A stretch of 64,000 nt of DNA, taken from Pararhizobium qamdonense (GTDB taxonomy: Bacteria; Pseudomonadota; Alphaproteobacteria; Rhizobiales; Rhizobiaceae). Shown here piece by piece: positions 16,680-25,577 of the stretch. The position numbers and the translations under genes were made by a program. The notes beneath the pieces were generated by a model, which did no database searches, was not told the origin of the DNA, and saw only the letters and a list, made by a program, of their open reading frames with translations. Position 1 is the stretch's first letter. Each line of letters starts with the position of its first letter. The stretch spans positions 620,001 to 684,000 of the forward strand of contig NZ_CP119567.1 of assembly GCF_029277445.1 (NCBI RefSeq). The letters run 5' to 3'.

Positions 16680-17483
16680 ATGCTGGTGGATTGGGGCATA
16701 TCGATCCGACGGGCCTGCAAGGTCCTCAAGTTCGACACCTCGACCTACCATTACAAGTCCCGCCGTGCCGGGCAGGCCCCTCTGGAAAGACGGATCAAGG
16801 AGATTTGCGAGGCGCGGGTGCGCTATGGATATAGGCGCGTCCATGTCCACTTGTGTCGCGACGGATGGAAAATCAACATGAAGAAGACACGTAGGATTTA
16901 CAGTGAATTAGGCCTTCAGTTGCGCAACAAGCACCCAAAACGTCGGGTGAAGGCAAAGCTCATGGATGACCGCCAGGTCGCCGTTGGCCCGAACGATGTC
17001 TGGGCCATGGACTTCGTTCACGACCAGCTCGCAACCGGCAAGAAACTGCGCATCCTGACCGTAGTGGACACGCATTCGCTACTGCCCGGTCACTGACGCA
17101 CGATTCACCTACCGGGGCGAGGGATGTCGTTCAGACGCTGGACCGTGTCTGTAAGAAGACCGGCTATCCCAAAACGATCAGGGTCGATAATGGCAGCGAG
17201 TTTATCTCCCGCGATCTGGACCTTTGGGCCTACGTCAGCAAGGTCACGCTTGACTTCTCGCGGCCAGGCAAACCGACCGACAATGGCTTCATTGAAGCGT
17301 TCAACAGCAAGCTGCGGGCCGAATGCCTGAACGCTCACTGGTTTCTGACCCTTGCGGATTCGCGCGAAAAGTTGGAGACTTGGCGTCGATACTACAATGA
17401 GGATTGTCCTCACTCGGCAATCGGATATCAACGTCCCGATTGCGATACATAATCCCGGTGGCGTCACCAGCCCGTCATCGTGA
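16680..17483 (+). pseudogene. IS3-family transposase OrfB (DDE integrase), frameshifted
   Basis: The product can be followed through three frames. The first piece runs to a stop at 17096 and contains the first catalytic Asp (WAMDFVHD). The frame shifts at about 17078, again at about 17121 (an extra G before GATGTC), and again at about 17428 (an extra C). Between the last two lie RVDNGSEF with the second Asp and GFIEAFNSK with the Glu. All DDE residues survive, but no full-length protein can be made. Confidence 0.9.
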
Positions 17484-17690
17484 TGAAAGCCCGGAAACTC
17501 TAATCCCCGGCGATCCAAGGTTTGGGCTCAGAGCAAAGGCTACTAGGAATACAACTATGATAATTTACTATTGGCTTCAGTTGCGCATGTTGGTAAACCT
17601 AGCACCCACAACCGTTTTGTACTTTGCCGGTGGCGCGCTGGATGTACGCGAACAGCACCTCACACAAGGCTCGTAGAGGATGAATAACCT

Positions 17691-18743
17691 TTGAATCTGG
17701 ATTTACGCCCCCACCAGATATGTATCATGGGATGGTACAATCATCATAACTGCGGCGACGAAGCATTTAAACTTGTTCATAAAAACATGTTCACCGCAGA
17801 TGTGCTGGGCGGGGCAAATCTGTGCTGGATCAACGAAAAATTCGTTCAAGCTGATGATGACTGCAGTTTCATCCTTGGTGCAGGTGATGTGGTAAAACCA
17901 TTTTACGTTGATAAGCTGCCTGCTGGCAGCAGCTTTTATATCTATGGTGCCGGATTCTCTTGTGACGAAGACGCTCGCTACGCTATAGCAATTAAAGACC
18001 GCATCCGTGGAGCTTGGATGCGAAATAGAGCCGACGTAAGCATACTTCAATCTAACGGCGTGGATGCACACTATACTCCAGATATAATCTTCCAGTTAGG
18101 TGCAGGTGAAAAGTATAGCGGTAATCGTTTATCAGGATCAAAGAAGAAGGCTATTTGTTTTTTCTCAAACAATTCTTCACAAGAAGCATTGCGCAGTTCA
18201 GATTTGCATTTATACAATGACGAACTTTCTCGAAAAATAAAATTGTCACGAGCTTTTGATAGCTTAACCTCCTACTATGACTTCGAATTTTACCCCATGT
18301 CAGCTGACTGGAATGACTTCGACTCTGCGTACTCTTGCGACATTTACACAATGATTAGCAACCGCACCGGAGTGACCGTCCACCCTCCTTTGACTGATGC
18401 CGCAGAGGCACTCGCAATTTCCTCTAGTGCGGACCTTATTTTTTCTATGAAATATCATGGTCTTATATTTGCATGCCTTGCGGGAGTACCCTTTGTCGAT
18501 ATTGGTACCACACGCAAAAATCACTTGTTTTGTTTGGAAAACGATTTCACCGACGTCAGCCTAAGCCGCGACAATTTCACCACCGCAAATCTGTCTGCGG
18601 CAATTAAGGTTGCGGAATACCCTCCGTTTGTTGATAGAGTAAAGGCAGTTAGGGAGCGGCTGATCCGCGAGGCAAACGTACAAAAAGATATATTTCTAAA
18701 GACGATTATGACCCCACTTTTCCATTGGAACCGAGCGCGATGA
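17691..18743 (+). CDS. Polysaccharide pyruvyl transferase family protein, copy 1
   Basis: A 350-residue protein of the PS_pyruv_trans family, which adds ketal pyruvate to surface sugars from phosphoenolpyruvate, or in some members does other acyl or sugar work. Visible: GWYNHHNCGDEAF at the N-terminus, AHYTPDIIFQLG, and SMKYHGLIFACLAGVPFV, the family's His-containing C-terminal motif. The start is TTG at 17691 behind AGAGGA; the alternative ATG at 17728 would cut into the conserved first strand. The gene is AT-rich. It is paralogous to 23224-24246. First gene of a four-gene operon. Confidence 0.82.
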   Translation: MNLDLRPHQICIMGWYNHHNCGDEAFKLVHKNMFTADVLGGANLCWINEKFVQADDDCSFILGAGDVVKPFYVDKLPAGSSFYIYGAGFSCDEDARYAIAIKDRIRGAWMRNRADVSILQSNGVDAHYTPDIIFQLGAGEKYSGNRLSGSKKKAICFFSNNSSQEALRSSDLHLYNDELSRKIKLSRAFDSLTSYYDFEFYPMSADWNDFDSAYSCDIYTMISNRTGVTVHPPLTDAAEALAISSSADLIFSMKYHGLIFACLAGVPFVDIGTTRKNHLFCLENDFTDVSLSRDNFTTANLSAAIKVAEYPPFVDRVKAVRERLIREANVQKDIFLKTIMTPLFHWNRAR

Positions 18744-19714
18744 AGATTCTCTTTTATGGGGGATGTCATGCTGCCGTCCTAAAACGCATTTTTGAGCAGT
18801 GGGCCGGAGGTCTGCACGCTTATGAATTACTGACTAACTATGAGATGATAGCTGCAGGAAGTCCATTTCCGTATGACCATGTTTCAAGCTTCGATGTAAT
18901 AATATTTTCTCCCATAACGAATAAGGACGAATATAACACAGAAAACCTGGTTCAGTTCTGCCGGGAGAAACGCATTGACACAGTGTCTTTTCCTTGGTTG
19001 CAGTGGAATGGCTACTTCCCGTCTGCCGAAAAAAGAAACCTATTTAGCAGAAACTACTGGTATATTCCGGCTTCGATGAGCATCGATAATAATTCGAAAT
19101 CTCTTGTCTTAGATAAGATGGCGATTACTACTGAGAGACTTATAGAACACGAGAGATCGTGTAACACCGATGTAAGAGTTTCTGCTTTCATCGCGGAGTA
19201 TTACAAAGAGGTGCCTCTCTTCCTCACGCCTGATCATCCTACAAATATACTTTATCGCTTTGTCGCGCGCGAAATATCAAAGCGTTTAGAAATCCCGCTT
19301 AAACATGATTTTTTTCGGTATTCCCCGCCGTTCCAGCCCGAAATAGAGCTGCCTATCACGCAATTTGTGGCTGACGCTTTACAGCTCAAATTCCAATCTC
19401 CAGTCTACAAGCTTCAAGTTGACCATCTCCAGTTCTCATTAATTGAAGCTGAGTATGGAGATTTCTCAAGGTATACCGACGCGGACCTAGCAATATTTTC
19501 AGCGCGACGTACTACCAAGGTTTGGCGCTCGCTGGAGACAGTTGATGACGATATCAAAGACATTGAGGCATGTGAATCGTTTATTGGAGCTATCGTAGGG
19601 AAAGATGAAAATCGTGAAGTGTACTCTGTGCGAGTCATTTCTGGCCGCCACAGTGCACTTGCGAGTGGTACACATTTAAAAATTGCAAAAATTGATTGGG
19701 AAGTATTTTCCTAA
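18740..19714 (+). CDS. WcbI-like polysaccharide biosynthesis protein
   Basis: A 324-residue protein starting MKILFYGGCHAAVLKRIFEQ. The glycine-Cys-His start and the overall layout resemble the WcbI family found in capsule clusters, which binds coenzyme A and is a putative acetyl/acyl transferase. ATG at 18740 overlaps the upstream stop as ATGA. The C-terminal 100 residues have no recognised motif. It is probably a decorating enzyme for the same glycan as the pyruvyl transferase. Confidence 0.6.
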   Translation: MKILFYGGCHAAVLKRIFEQWAGGLHAYELLTNYEMIAAGSPFPYDHVSSFDVIIFSPITNKDEYNTENLVQFCREKRIDTVSFPWLQWNGYFPSAEKRNLFSRNYWYIPASMSIDNNSKSLVLDKMAITTERLIEHERSCNTDVRVSAFIAEYYKEVPLFLTPDHPTNILYRFVAREISKRLEIPLKHDFFRYSPPFQPEIELPITQFVADALQLKFQSPVYKLQVDHLQFSLIEAEYGDFSRYTDADLAIFSARRTTKVWRSLETVDDDIKDIEACESFIGAIVGKDENREVYSVRVISGRHSALASGTHLKIAKIDWEVFS

Positions 19715-19779
19715 TCAGCAAAAACATTCATAGCGGGCTTTATCCCACATTGACATAACAACTTGAGGAGCAGAACCAT

Positions 19780-20532
19780 TTGAACGACGAATTTAATTCG
19801 ACCACTTTAAGGGAAATGACGAGTCGTCTTATACATGCGGAGCATCTGATTGATGATCTGCGACGCGAGAATGCGAGAACGAGACATGACTTCAACACAC
19901 TCGCCGCAAAGTTCGAAGCAGCACTAATTTTTTTCGAATCTAGGGTTGATGCCGTCTATCAGTCAGCGCTTTTACAGGCCAAAGGTGAGCCATCACCCTT
20001 CAAGGTGATCAGCGCGGTGGAAACAGAAAAACGCCTTCAGGAATTAATTTTCTCAGGTTTCATCGATGAGCCTCAAATCGATGAACTGAACTTAAAAGAT
20101 ATAATATCTGGCGATTTGTCGATAGGCGTAAAAAAAGGACCACTTACGCTCTACGGATTCCGCCTACATCCGGGAGCTTCCCGAGATCTCGGAAATCGGG
20201 TCCGAATCGAGTCAGGCGAATTTGGTGCGGTTGTTTTCGGCCCCTATAAACGCCTGAGAACAGGCAGATATAAAGTTCGTTTTGATTTGGATCTACAAAC
20301 CGCTGTTGACGAGCTTTCCGGATCTATGAGTTTCGATATTTTCGATGGGACGTCTGGAGAAGTTGTGTGCGCTAAAACAGTGTCGGCTCCCGACTTCGCA
20401 CCGCATCATGTCGTGGAGCTTTCATTTGCATGGGAGCCACAGACTCCTAACCACCTCATTGAAATCAGAACTTTTCAAGGGCTGCAATGCGTTGTTTTCT
20501 TAAATGAAATCGTAATAGAAGCAGATGAATGA
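19780..20532 (+). CDS. Coiled-coil plus beta-sandwich protein of unknown function
   Basis: A 250-residue protein. The first 75 residues are helical with heptad-like spacing (MTSRLIHAEHLIDDLRREN), then a linker, then about 130 residues of beta-rich sequence (about 110-248) resembling a carbohydrate-binding-type sandwich. There is no signal peptide. The start is TTG at 19780, with TGAGGAG upstream. It overlaps the next glycosyltransferase by 8 bases, so it is part of the operon. Its role is unknown; it could be a scaffold for glycan enzymes. Confidence 0.65.
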   Translation: MNDEFNSTTLREMTSRLIHAEHLIDDLRRENARTRHDFNTLAAKFEAALIFFESRVDAVYQSALLQAKGEPSPFKVISAVETEKRLQELIFSGFIDEPQIDELNLKDIISGDLSIGVKKGPLTLYGFRLHPGASRDLGNRVRIESGEFGAVVFGPYKRLRTGRYKVRFDLDLQTAVDELSGSMSFDIFDGTSGEVVCAKTVSAPDFAPHHVVELSFAWEPQTPNHLIEIRTFQGLQCVVFLNEIVIEADE

Positions 20533-21814
20533 TATGTACGGCAGCTCGCGCAAATTCGTCTTTTGTTCCCCAATTTCGCCAATGACTACGGGCACAGCAG
20601 TATATTTTGAAAAAATACTGCGCCGAATCCTGTCAACAGGTCTCGTGGACGTGAGAGATTTAGTTATTCTGACTGACTCAAAGTTGATCGATGGCGTTTT
20701 GCCTAAAACTTATCTTAACGTTGAAGTTAGAGACTATAAATCATGGCCGCATGTTGTTGCTAATAACGAGACTTGGTTTCTATTCTTGGCAAATAATGAA
20801 TTTCATGCATTTGCACATGAAATTATCGATGATGTACGAAATATAAATGCAGGGAAGGTGATCAGTATCGTTCATGAGCCCTCGAACTACATGTTAATAC
20901 GTCACCTAAGTTATAATAGGATGAGCGGTTACAATCCCGAACGCCTCGTTCAAGGAATGGTTTGCCAGTTTGGTGAAAAAAGCAGACGATTGCTCCACGA
21001 TGCGGACCAAGGACTTACAGATAACATCTTTAATCACGTGGTATTAGCACAGAGCGGTCTTTACAATAAAAGTGATGAGATTTGGACGCATAGTCGTTAC
21101 GCAGCCGCCGTCTTACAAGTCGAGTATATCGGGAAACTTCAAAACCTCCCCTTTAAAATATTTTCGCATCCAAAGGATGATTTAAAAAGATATTCTCAGT
21201 CGGGAACGGCCCCACGCGAAAAGTTCAGGATAGGGATTTTCGGCTGGATATCTTTGGCGAAACGGGTTCGAGAAGTATTAGTTGGGTTGAGGCTCGCGCT
21301 TGATCGCTTGGATCATGCATCGCGACTAGACATCGAACTCATCGTTGTAGGAAAACTGCCCAGTGATCCTAATTACAACGTTATCAATATGGCGGAATTT
21401 TTGCACCTAAAAGAAAACGTGCGCTTTCTCGGCTACCAGCCCGATGAGGAGTTCGAGCAACTATTGGCCACGTGTAGTATAGTTTATAATCTGCGGTTTC
21501 CATCTTGCGGCGAGACTAGCGGTACGATTAACCTTGCGCAAGGCGCTGGCGCTAAAATAGTAAAAACAGCATATCAAGCAATGCATGAAGAACCTGCGCA
21601 CGAAGAAATAACATTTCTACCCTTTCTTGAGTCCTTCGCGGTCGCGAGTTCCATATGCAAGAACTATGAAAATTGGAAACTTGGCCTATGGGATGTCAGC
21701 TTCAGGTCTAATGCTGATGACGAATTAGAATCTGCGCCTATCGAACTAGGAATATTGGAAGAAATTTTAAATGGTACTAGAAATATTTCTAGTGTTGAAA
21801 AGCTATCATCCTAA
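20525..21814 (+). CDS. Glycosyltransferase family 4-like protein
   Basis: A 429-residue cytoplasmic glycosyltransferase with GT-B character. N-terminal SPISPMTTGTAVYFEKIL is a typical acceptor-domain start, IGIFGWISLAKRVREVL the first strand of the donor domain, and RFLGYQPDEEFEQLLATCSIVYNLRFPSCGETSGT the nucleotide-sugar end. The usual E-x7-E is degenerate (Glu, then Ala at the second position). It overlaps the coiled-coil gene. Donor sugar and linkage are unknown. A perfect CTAACATGTTAG palindrome covers the stop codon (21811-21822). Confidence 0.8.
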   Translation: MNDMYGSSRKFVFCSPISPMTTGTAVYFEKILRRILSTGLVDVRDLVILTDSKLIDGVLPKTYLNVEVRDYKSWPHVVANNETWFLFLANNEFHAFAHEIIDDVRNINAGKVISIVHEPSNYMLIRHLSYNRMSGYNPERLVQGMVCQFGEKSRRLLHDADQGLTDNIFNHVVLAQSGLYNKSDEIWTHSRYAAAVLQVEYIGKLQNLPFKIFSHPKDDLKRYSQSGTAPREKFRIGIFGWISLAKRVREVLVGLRLALDRLDHASRLDIELIVVGKLPSDPNYNVINMAEFLHLKENVRFLGYQPDEEFEQLLATCSIVYNLRFPSCGETSGTINLAQGAGAKIVKTAYQAMHEEPAHEEITFLPFLESFAVASSICKNYENWKLGLWDVSFRSNADDELESAPIELGILEEILNGTRNISSVEKLSS

Positions 21815-22004
21815 CATGTTAGCAATGTGCTGTGTGCTCACTATTTTTCACCGGAAATTATCCTTATTAAACCCCAGTGATTTCATAGCAACAATCATAC
21901 CCAAGCGGTACGTTTAGACGGCTACACGGAATTTGGGCGTGACCTGAGCCCCTGATCTTCCTCCAGATTTTGGTAGAGTCGGTCACTCTGAGGAGACGGA
22001 CAGG

Positions 22005-22280
22005 ATGCAGCATTCACGGTTCACGGATGAGCAGATCATCGGGATATTGAAAGAGCAGGAGAACGGCCCGAGGACGGCCGATGTCTGCCGCAAGCACGGG
22101 ATATCCGAAGCGACCTTCTACAAATACAAGGCGAAGTTCGGCATGGAGATTTCCGATGCCCGCAAGCTGAAGGCTTTGGAAGACGAGAACGCCAAACTGA
22201 AGAAGCTGCTGGCCAAGACCATGCTGGACAATGCCATTTTGAAGGATGTCGCCTCAAAAAAATGGCGACGCCCGATGTGA
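22005..22280 (+). CDS. IS3-family transposase OrfA
   Basis: A 91-residue helix-turn-helix protein (DVCRKHGISEATFYKYKAKFG) followed by a coiled coil (LKALEDENAKLKKLL). Near its end is a run of seven A (22256-22262), the usual slippery site for the -1 frameshift that makes OrfAB. It is intact and preceded by GAGGAG. Confidence 0.93.
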   Translation: MQHSRFTDEQIIGILKEQENGPRTADVCRKHGISEATFYKYKAKFGMEISDARKLKALEDENAKLKKLLAKTMLDNAILKDVASKKWRRPM

Positions 22281-23102
22281 AGCGGGACGCTGTGGCTCAT
22301 GTCTGCATGTAGCATGGGGTGAGCCTGCGTTGGGCGTGCGAGGTTTTGTCCATCGACCGGTCAAGCGTGCGATACCGCAGCGTCCGGCCTGATGACGCTG
22401 ATATCCGTGAGGCTATGAAGGCGGTCGCATCCGAACGTCGCCGTTTCGGGTATCGACGCATTCACGTCATGCCGGATCGGCAGGGGATCGTCATGAATCT
22501 GAAGAAACTCCGGCGTCTTTATCGTGAAGAGAAGCTGACCGTGCGCAAACGCGGCGGCCGCAAGCGTGCTTTGGGAACGAGACGCCCTCTGGCACTTGCC
22601 CTCGTGCGCCAACGAGCGCTGGAGCCTGGACTTCGTCAGCGACGCCTTCACGGATGGCCGTCGTTTTCGGGTCCTGGCCGTTGTCGACGATTTTACCCGC
22701 GAATGCCTCGCGCTGGTCGCCGACACGTCGCTTTCAGGTCGGCGGCTTGCGCGGGAACTCGATGCTGTCATCGCCCGGCGAGGAAAGCCAGGAACGATTG
22801 TTTCCGACAATGGCACGGAGATGACGAGTACAGCCGTTCTCGAATGGTGCCAAACCAGCCAGGTTGAGTGACATTACATCGCGCCGGGCAAGCCGATGCA
22901 GAACGGCTTCGTGGAAAGCTTCAACGGCAGCTTCCGCGACGAATGCCTCAATGAAACCCTGTTCTCTTCGCTGACCCAGGCAAAGATGGAAATTACCACA
23001 TGGAAGGAGGACTACAACCGAAACAGACCACACTCGCCATTGGGCAACATGACGCCCAGTGAATTCGCATCGAAAATCGCTCTGGAAAAACAGGCCGCAT
23101 AA
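22262..23102 (+). pseudogene. IS3-family transposase OrfB, interrupted by two stops and a frameshift
   Basis: Starting with MATPDVKRDAV in the -1 frame, the reading meets TAG at 22310-22312, a one-base insertion near 22596, and TGA at 22869-22871 where TGG (Trp) is expected. The DDE residues survive in pieces: WSLDFVSDAF, IVSDNGTEM and [10 protein letters not shown]. The rve integrase core is therefore recognisable, but the copy is inactive. Confidence 0.9.
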
Positions 23103-23223
23103 GGCCAGATTGTAAACCCAAGACTCTCCTGAAAACTGGAGGGACGATGGGTCTCAGGTCAGGCGTTAAAGCTGTAGGATTGTGAAAAACCTAAATTCTT
23201 CTGACAACCGAGCCGATCCGCAC

Positions 23224-24246
23224 TCATAAATCCAGCTGACTTGTGCGATGTCGGTTGAGACTTTCAGCAAACTGCATTCCAGCATCCACTGCATTTGCAC
23301 GGTACTTCGCGCTCACTTCAACGACTTTTTCTAATGTTTTTGGCGCTTCAGCAATCTTGAGAGAAGTAAGAAATTTTTCCGCAGTGAAGGCTATGGGGCT
23401 GACAGAAAGCTCTTCTAGACCTGCCTCCAAGCAAAACTGCTGAGTTTTATGAGTAAGGCCGATGTTCACGAAAGGCCGCTTCGCAAGTACCGCGTATATA
23501 AGCCCATGAAACTTCATACTTACAACTACGTGAGAGGTAGATACTTCGTACATTACCTGATCAAATGCCAGTTCTTCTTCTACGATTTTTACATTTTCTC
23601 GCCTCTTCATCATCGCGAACACGTCCACAGCAAAAGAAAGATCGTAGGCGTTCCAAGCAAACGAAAAAGGCACGAAACGAAAATTGTAATAAGGGGACAG
23701 TTGATCAAGTGACTGAGCAATTTCCCGTTTTTGGGTGTAGGTACGGGCGAACAGATTGAGATCGGCCGTCTCAAGTGCATATTGCGAAGTGTCGTTCGAA
23801 AAGAAACAGGTCATGGTTTTTCTAGGCTGAGGCGACGAGGGAATAGCTAACCCATTTTCAGGAGGGGCTAATTGAAACACGATGTCAGGCGTATAATGAG
23901 CGTGCACACCATGGGCCCTCAAGTACTCAACATCACCATAATTTCTAAACCATCCTGCGATGATTCTTTCCTTTTGCGCTACGGCAACATCCAAGTCAGC
24001 TTGCCCGTCCGCGCCAACACCATAAACAAAGTACTTCACACCGTCTGGAATAAGCCTGAGATAAAAATCCCTTAATACATCGCCGCTACCTAGGACAACC
24101 ACATCGCCTTTCCCAATCTGAGGGAGCGCGGCAGTGGTTAGCCATTCGATATGCTCGCCTGGGAAGAGAGCTCTATGAGCGAGCTTGAAGCTTTCATCGC
24201 CGCTGTTACGCTGGCCGTACCATCCAATGAAATAAACCGTCACCAA
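23224..24246 (-). CDS. Polysaccharide pyruvyl transferase family protein, copy 2
   Basis: A 340-residue protein paralogous to 17691-18743. Both share GWY..(H/R)N.GDE(A/S)FKL.H at the N-terminus, HAHYTPDI(V)FQL in the middle, CFFSN and SMK(F/Y)HGLI(Y/F)A near the C-terminus. Pyruvyl transferases ketalate surface sugars. The start is TTG 24246 or GTG 24243; GGGAG lies 5 or 8 bases upstream, which favours GTG. The gene faces copy 1's operon, with IS copy 2 between, and is 529 bases downstream of the TPR gene, so it has its own promoter. Confidence 0.8.
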   Translation of the reverse strand: MVTVYFIGWYGQRNSGDESFKLAHRALFPGEHIEWLTTAALPQIGKGDVVVLGSGDVLRDFYLRLIPDGVKYFVYGVGADGQADLDVAVAQKERIIAGWFRNYGDVEYLRAHGVHAHYTPDIVFQLAPPENGLAIPSSPQPRKTMTCFFSNDTSQYALETADLNLFARTYTQKREIAQSLDQLSPYYNFRFVPFSFAWNAYDLSFAVDVFAMMKRRENVKIVEEELAFDQVMYEVSTSHVVVSMKFHGLIYAVLAKRPFVNIGLTHKTQQFCLEAGLEELSVSPIAFTAEKFLTSLKIAEAPKTLEKVVEVSAKYRANAVDAGMQFAESLNRHRTSQLDL

Positions 24247-24775
24247 TTGTTCTCCCTATCACACTTAACTGACGTTCTATAACATTAGCTAAGCCGGTTG
24301 AATCGATCGGAGGTTTCAAATTGGCTTCGATTGGATTCAACCCATATGATCAGGAAAGAGGCCAGGATGTATGGCCAAACTCAACATGCACATGTGATTG
24401 TCAGGAAATCTCACAGACCGCCACTAAGCGGTTAGAATTCGGTCGCCATACTCTTTTAACAATAAGTCGATGGCTAGTGAGATCGCGCAAATTTTTTTAT
24501 CATGATAACAATGGCAGCGATTAGCTACTTCGCCGAAAATAACTGGGGTTGAAACAAAATACCTTTAGGATCTGAAAATCAGCTATTTTCTTCGATAGGA
24601 TTTGGCAAAGCTCAATGCTTGTACTCTAGCGTTTGACTATATTCTCTCTACGCATGCTAAAATTATGCCAAAAACTTTAGAAGAGGACTGCACACCCTAA
24701 TCTGTCAACAGGTGCCATTGAATGAAAACACAACCGTCAGTTCCGCTGCCTCAATGATGCGAAATGCCAGCCCCA
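24247..24775. other. AT-rich intergenic region upstream of pyruvyl transferase copy 2
   Basis: No gene can be supported in these 529 bases. The DNA is distinctly AT-rich. It should hold the promoter of the minus-strand pyruvyl transferase near 24250-24300 and the end of the glycosyltransferase operon near 24700. Confidence 0.5.
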
Positions 24776-25573
24776 TCACCCCTTGAACACCCCGTATGAT
24801 TTCCCGATATGGCTTTGCAGAAGCTCTGCCCGCTCGCCGTCGAAATCGGAAAAATTTCCGGCTTCGGCATAGTGGTTCTTCAAGCGGGAGAAGAGTTTCA
24901 GGATCTCCTGGTTTTCCTCTGAGATTTCCAGAATGTTCATCAGATGCCCGGACGCATCGTTCAGATGCTTGCTGTTGGATTTCAGGCATCTGTCGAAATA
25001 GTATCCATACATCTCTTTTGCCTCTTCATAGCGTCCGAGCTCGCGATAGGCATGTCCGAGGATGACGTCGAAATCCCGCAACCCGTGCTGTTCGTAGAGC
25101 AGCTTTGCGTTCGGTAAGGCCAAGTGAAACCGTCTGGAATCCATCTGTTCCAGAGTTTTTTTACGAAGCGCACCCGTGTCGTTTGCATATTGGGCATCGC
25201 CGACGGTGTCCAGCAATTCGCTGATCTCCACCGTTGGGTGAATACCGTTCGCGCGTTTGTACCAGTCTTTTGCCTTTGCAAGATCGCCCGAGCGATTGTA
25301 CAGATGCCCGAATTGAACATGCAGGTCCCAGTCCTGCGGCTTGAGCGTCAGGGCTTCGGCGTAATGAGCCTCCGCCTGTGAGAAGTTCTCCATCTCCTTG
25401 CTCATATGCCCCATCTGAACCAGGACGCCGAAACGGCGATCGTCCTTTTTCAAGATCATGCGGTAGGCTTCATAAGCCTCCGCCCAGCGGCCCGAGCGTT
25501 GGGCGCTCTTGGCTTTATCCAGAAAGGATTTCGTCTTTCCGCGCCCAACCAGATTGAGATACTCAAACTTCAT
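24776..25573 (-). CDS. Tetratricopeptide repeat protein
   Basis: A 265-residue soluble TPR protein; repeats such as AEAYEAYRMILKKDDRRFGV and AEAHYAEALTLKPQDWDLHV, about 34 residues apart, cover roughly residues 20-130, with another pair near 190. There is no signal peptide. ATG at 25573 (MKFEYLNLVGRGKT) lies four bases after the upstream stop; earlier in-frame codons run into the previous gene. It closes the three-gene minus-strand glycosyltransferase operon and probably works as an adaptor or in chain-length control. Confidence 0.75.
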   Translation of the reverse strand: MKFEYLNLVGRGKTKSFLDKAKSAQRSGRWAEAYEAYRMILKKDDRRFGVLVQMGHMSKEMENFSQAEAHYAEALTLKPQDWDLHVQFGHLYNRSGDLAKAKDWYKRANGIHPTVEISELLDTVGDAQYANDTGALRKKTLEQMDSRRFHLALPNAKLLYEQHGLRDFDVILGHAYRELGRYEEAKEMYGYYFDRCLKSNSKHLNDASGHLMNILEISEENQEILKLFSRLKNHYAEAGNFSDFDGERAELLQSHIGKSYGVFKG

Positions 25574-25577
25574 GTGA

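Larger units (their letters stand above)
16300..17535 (+). mobile_element. IS3-family insertion sequence, decayed copy 1
   Basis: About 1236 bases. The ends match as imperfect inverted repeats: TGCTCTGATCCCCAGAAACT at the left, and TGCTCTGAGCCCAAACCTTG when the right end is read inward. Inside are orfA and orfB in the -1 relation typical of IS3 elements. orfB carries at least three frame lesions, so the copy is dead. No clear target duplication is visible at the flanks, which suggests an old or rearranged insertion. It marks the left boundary of the AT-rich glycan island. Confidence 0.85.
21940..23162 (+). mobile_element. IS3-family insertion sequence, decayed copy 2
   Basis: About 1223 bases. 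The ends are imperfect inverted repeats starting TGACCTGAG on both sides and sharing CCTCCAG further in. A 4-base target duplication GGCG flanks it (21936-21939 and 23163-23166), as expected of IS407-group elements. It contains orfA and a broken orfB. It sits between the converging glycan operons, whose last genes end at 21814 and 23224. Confidence 0.9.

Noticed and set aside
17557..17676. Short ORF of 39 codons between IS copy 1 and pyruvyl transferase copy 1
   Set aside because: It starts MIIYYWLQLRML and looks hydrophobic at first, but there is no ribosome site and it could be a remnant of the DNA next to the IS; not supportable as a gene.
24321..24524. ORF of 67 codons in the AT-rich gap upstream of pyruvyl transferase copy 2
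   Set aside because: Non-ATG start, no ribosome site, no gene-like composition; overlaps the presumed promoter.
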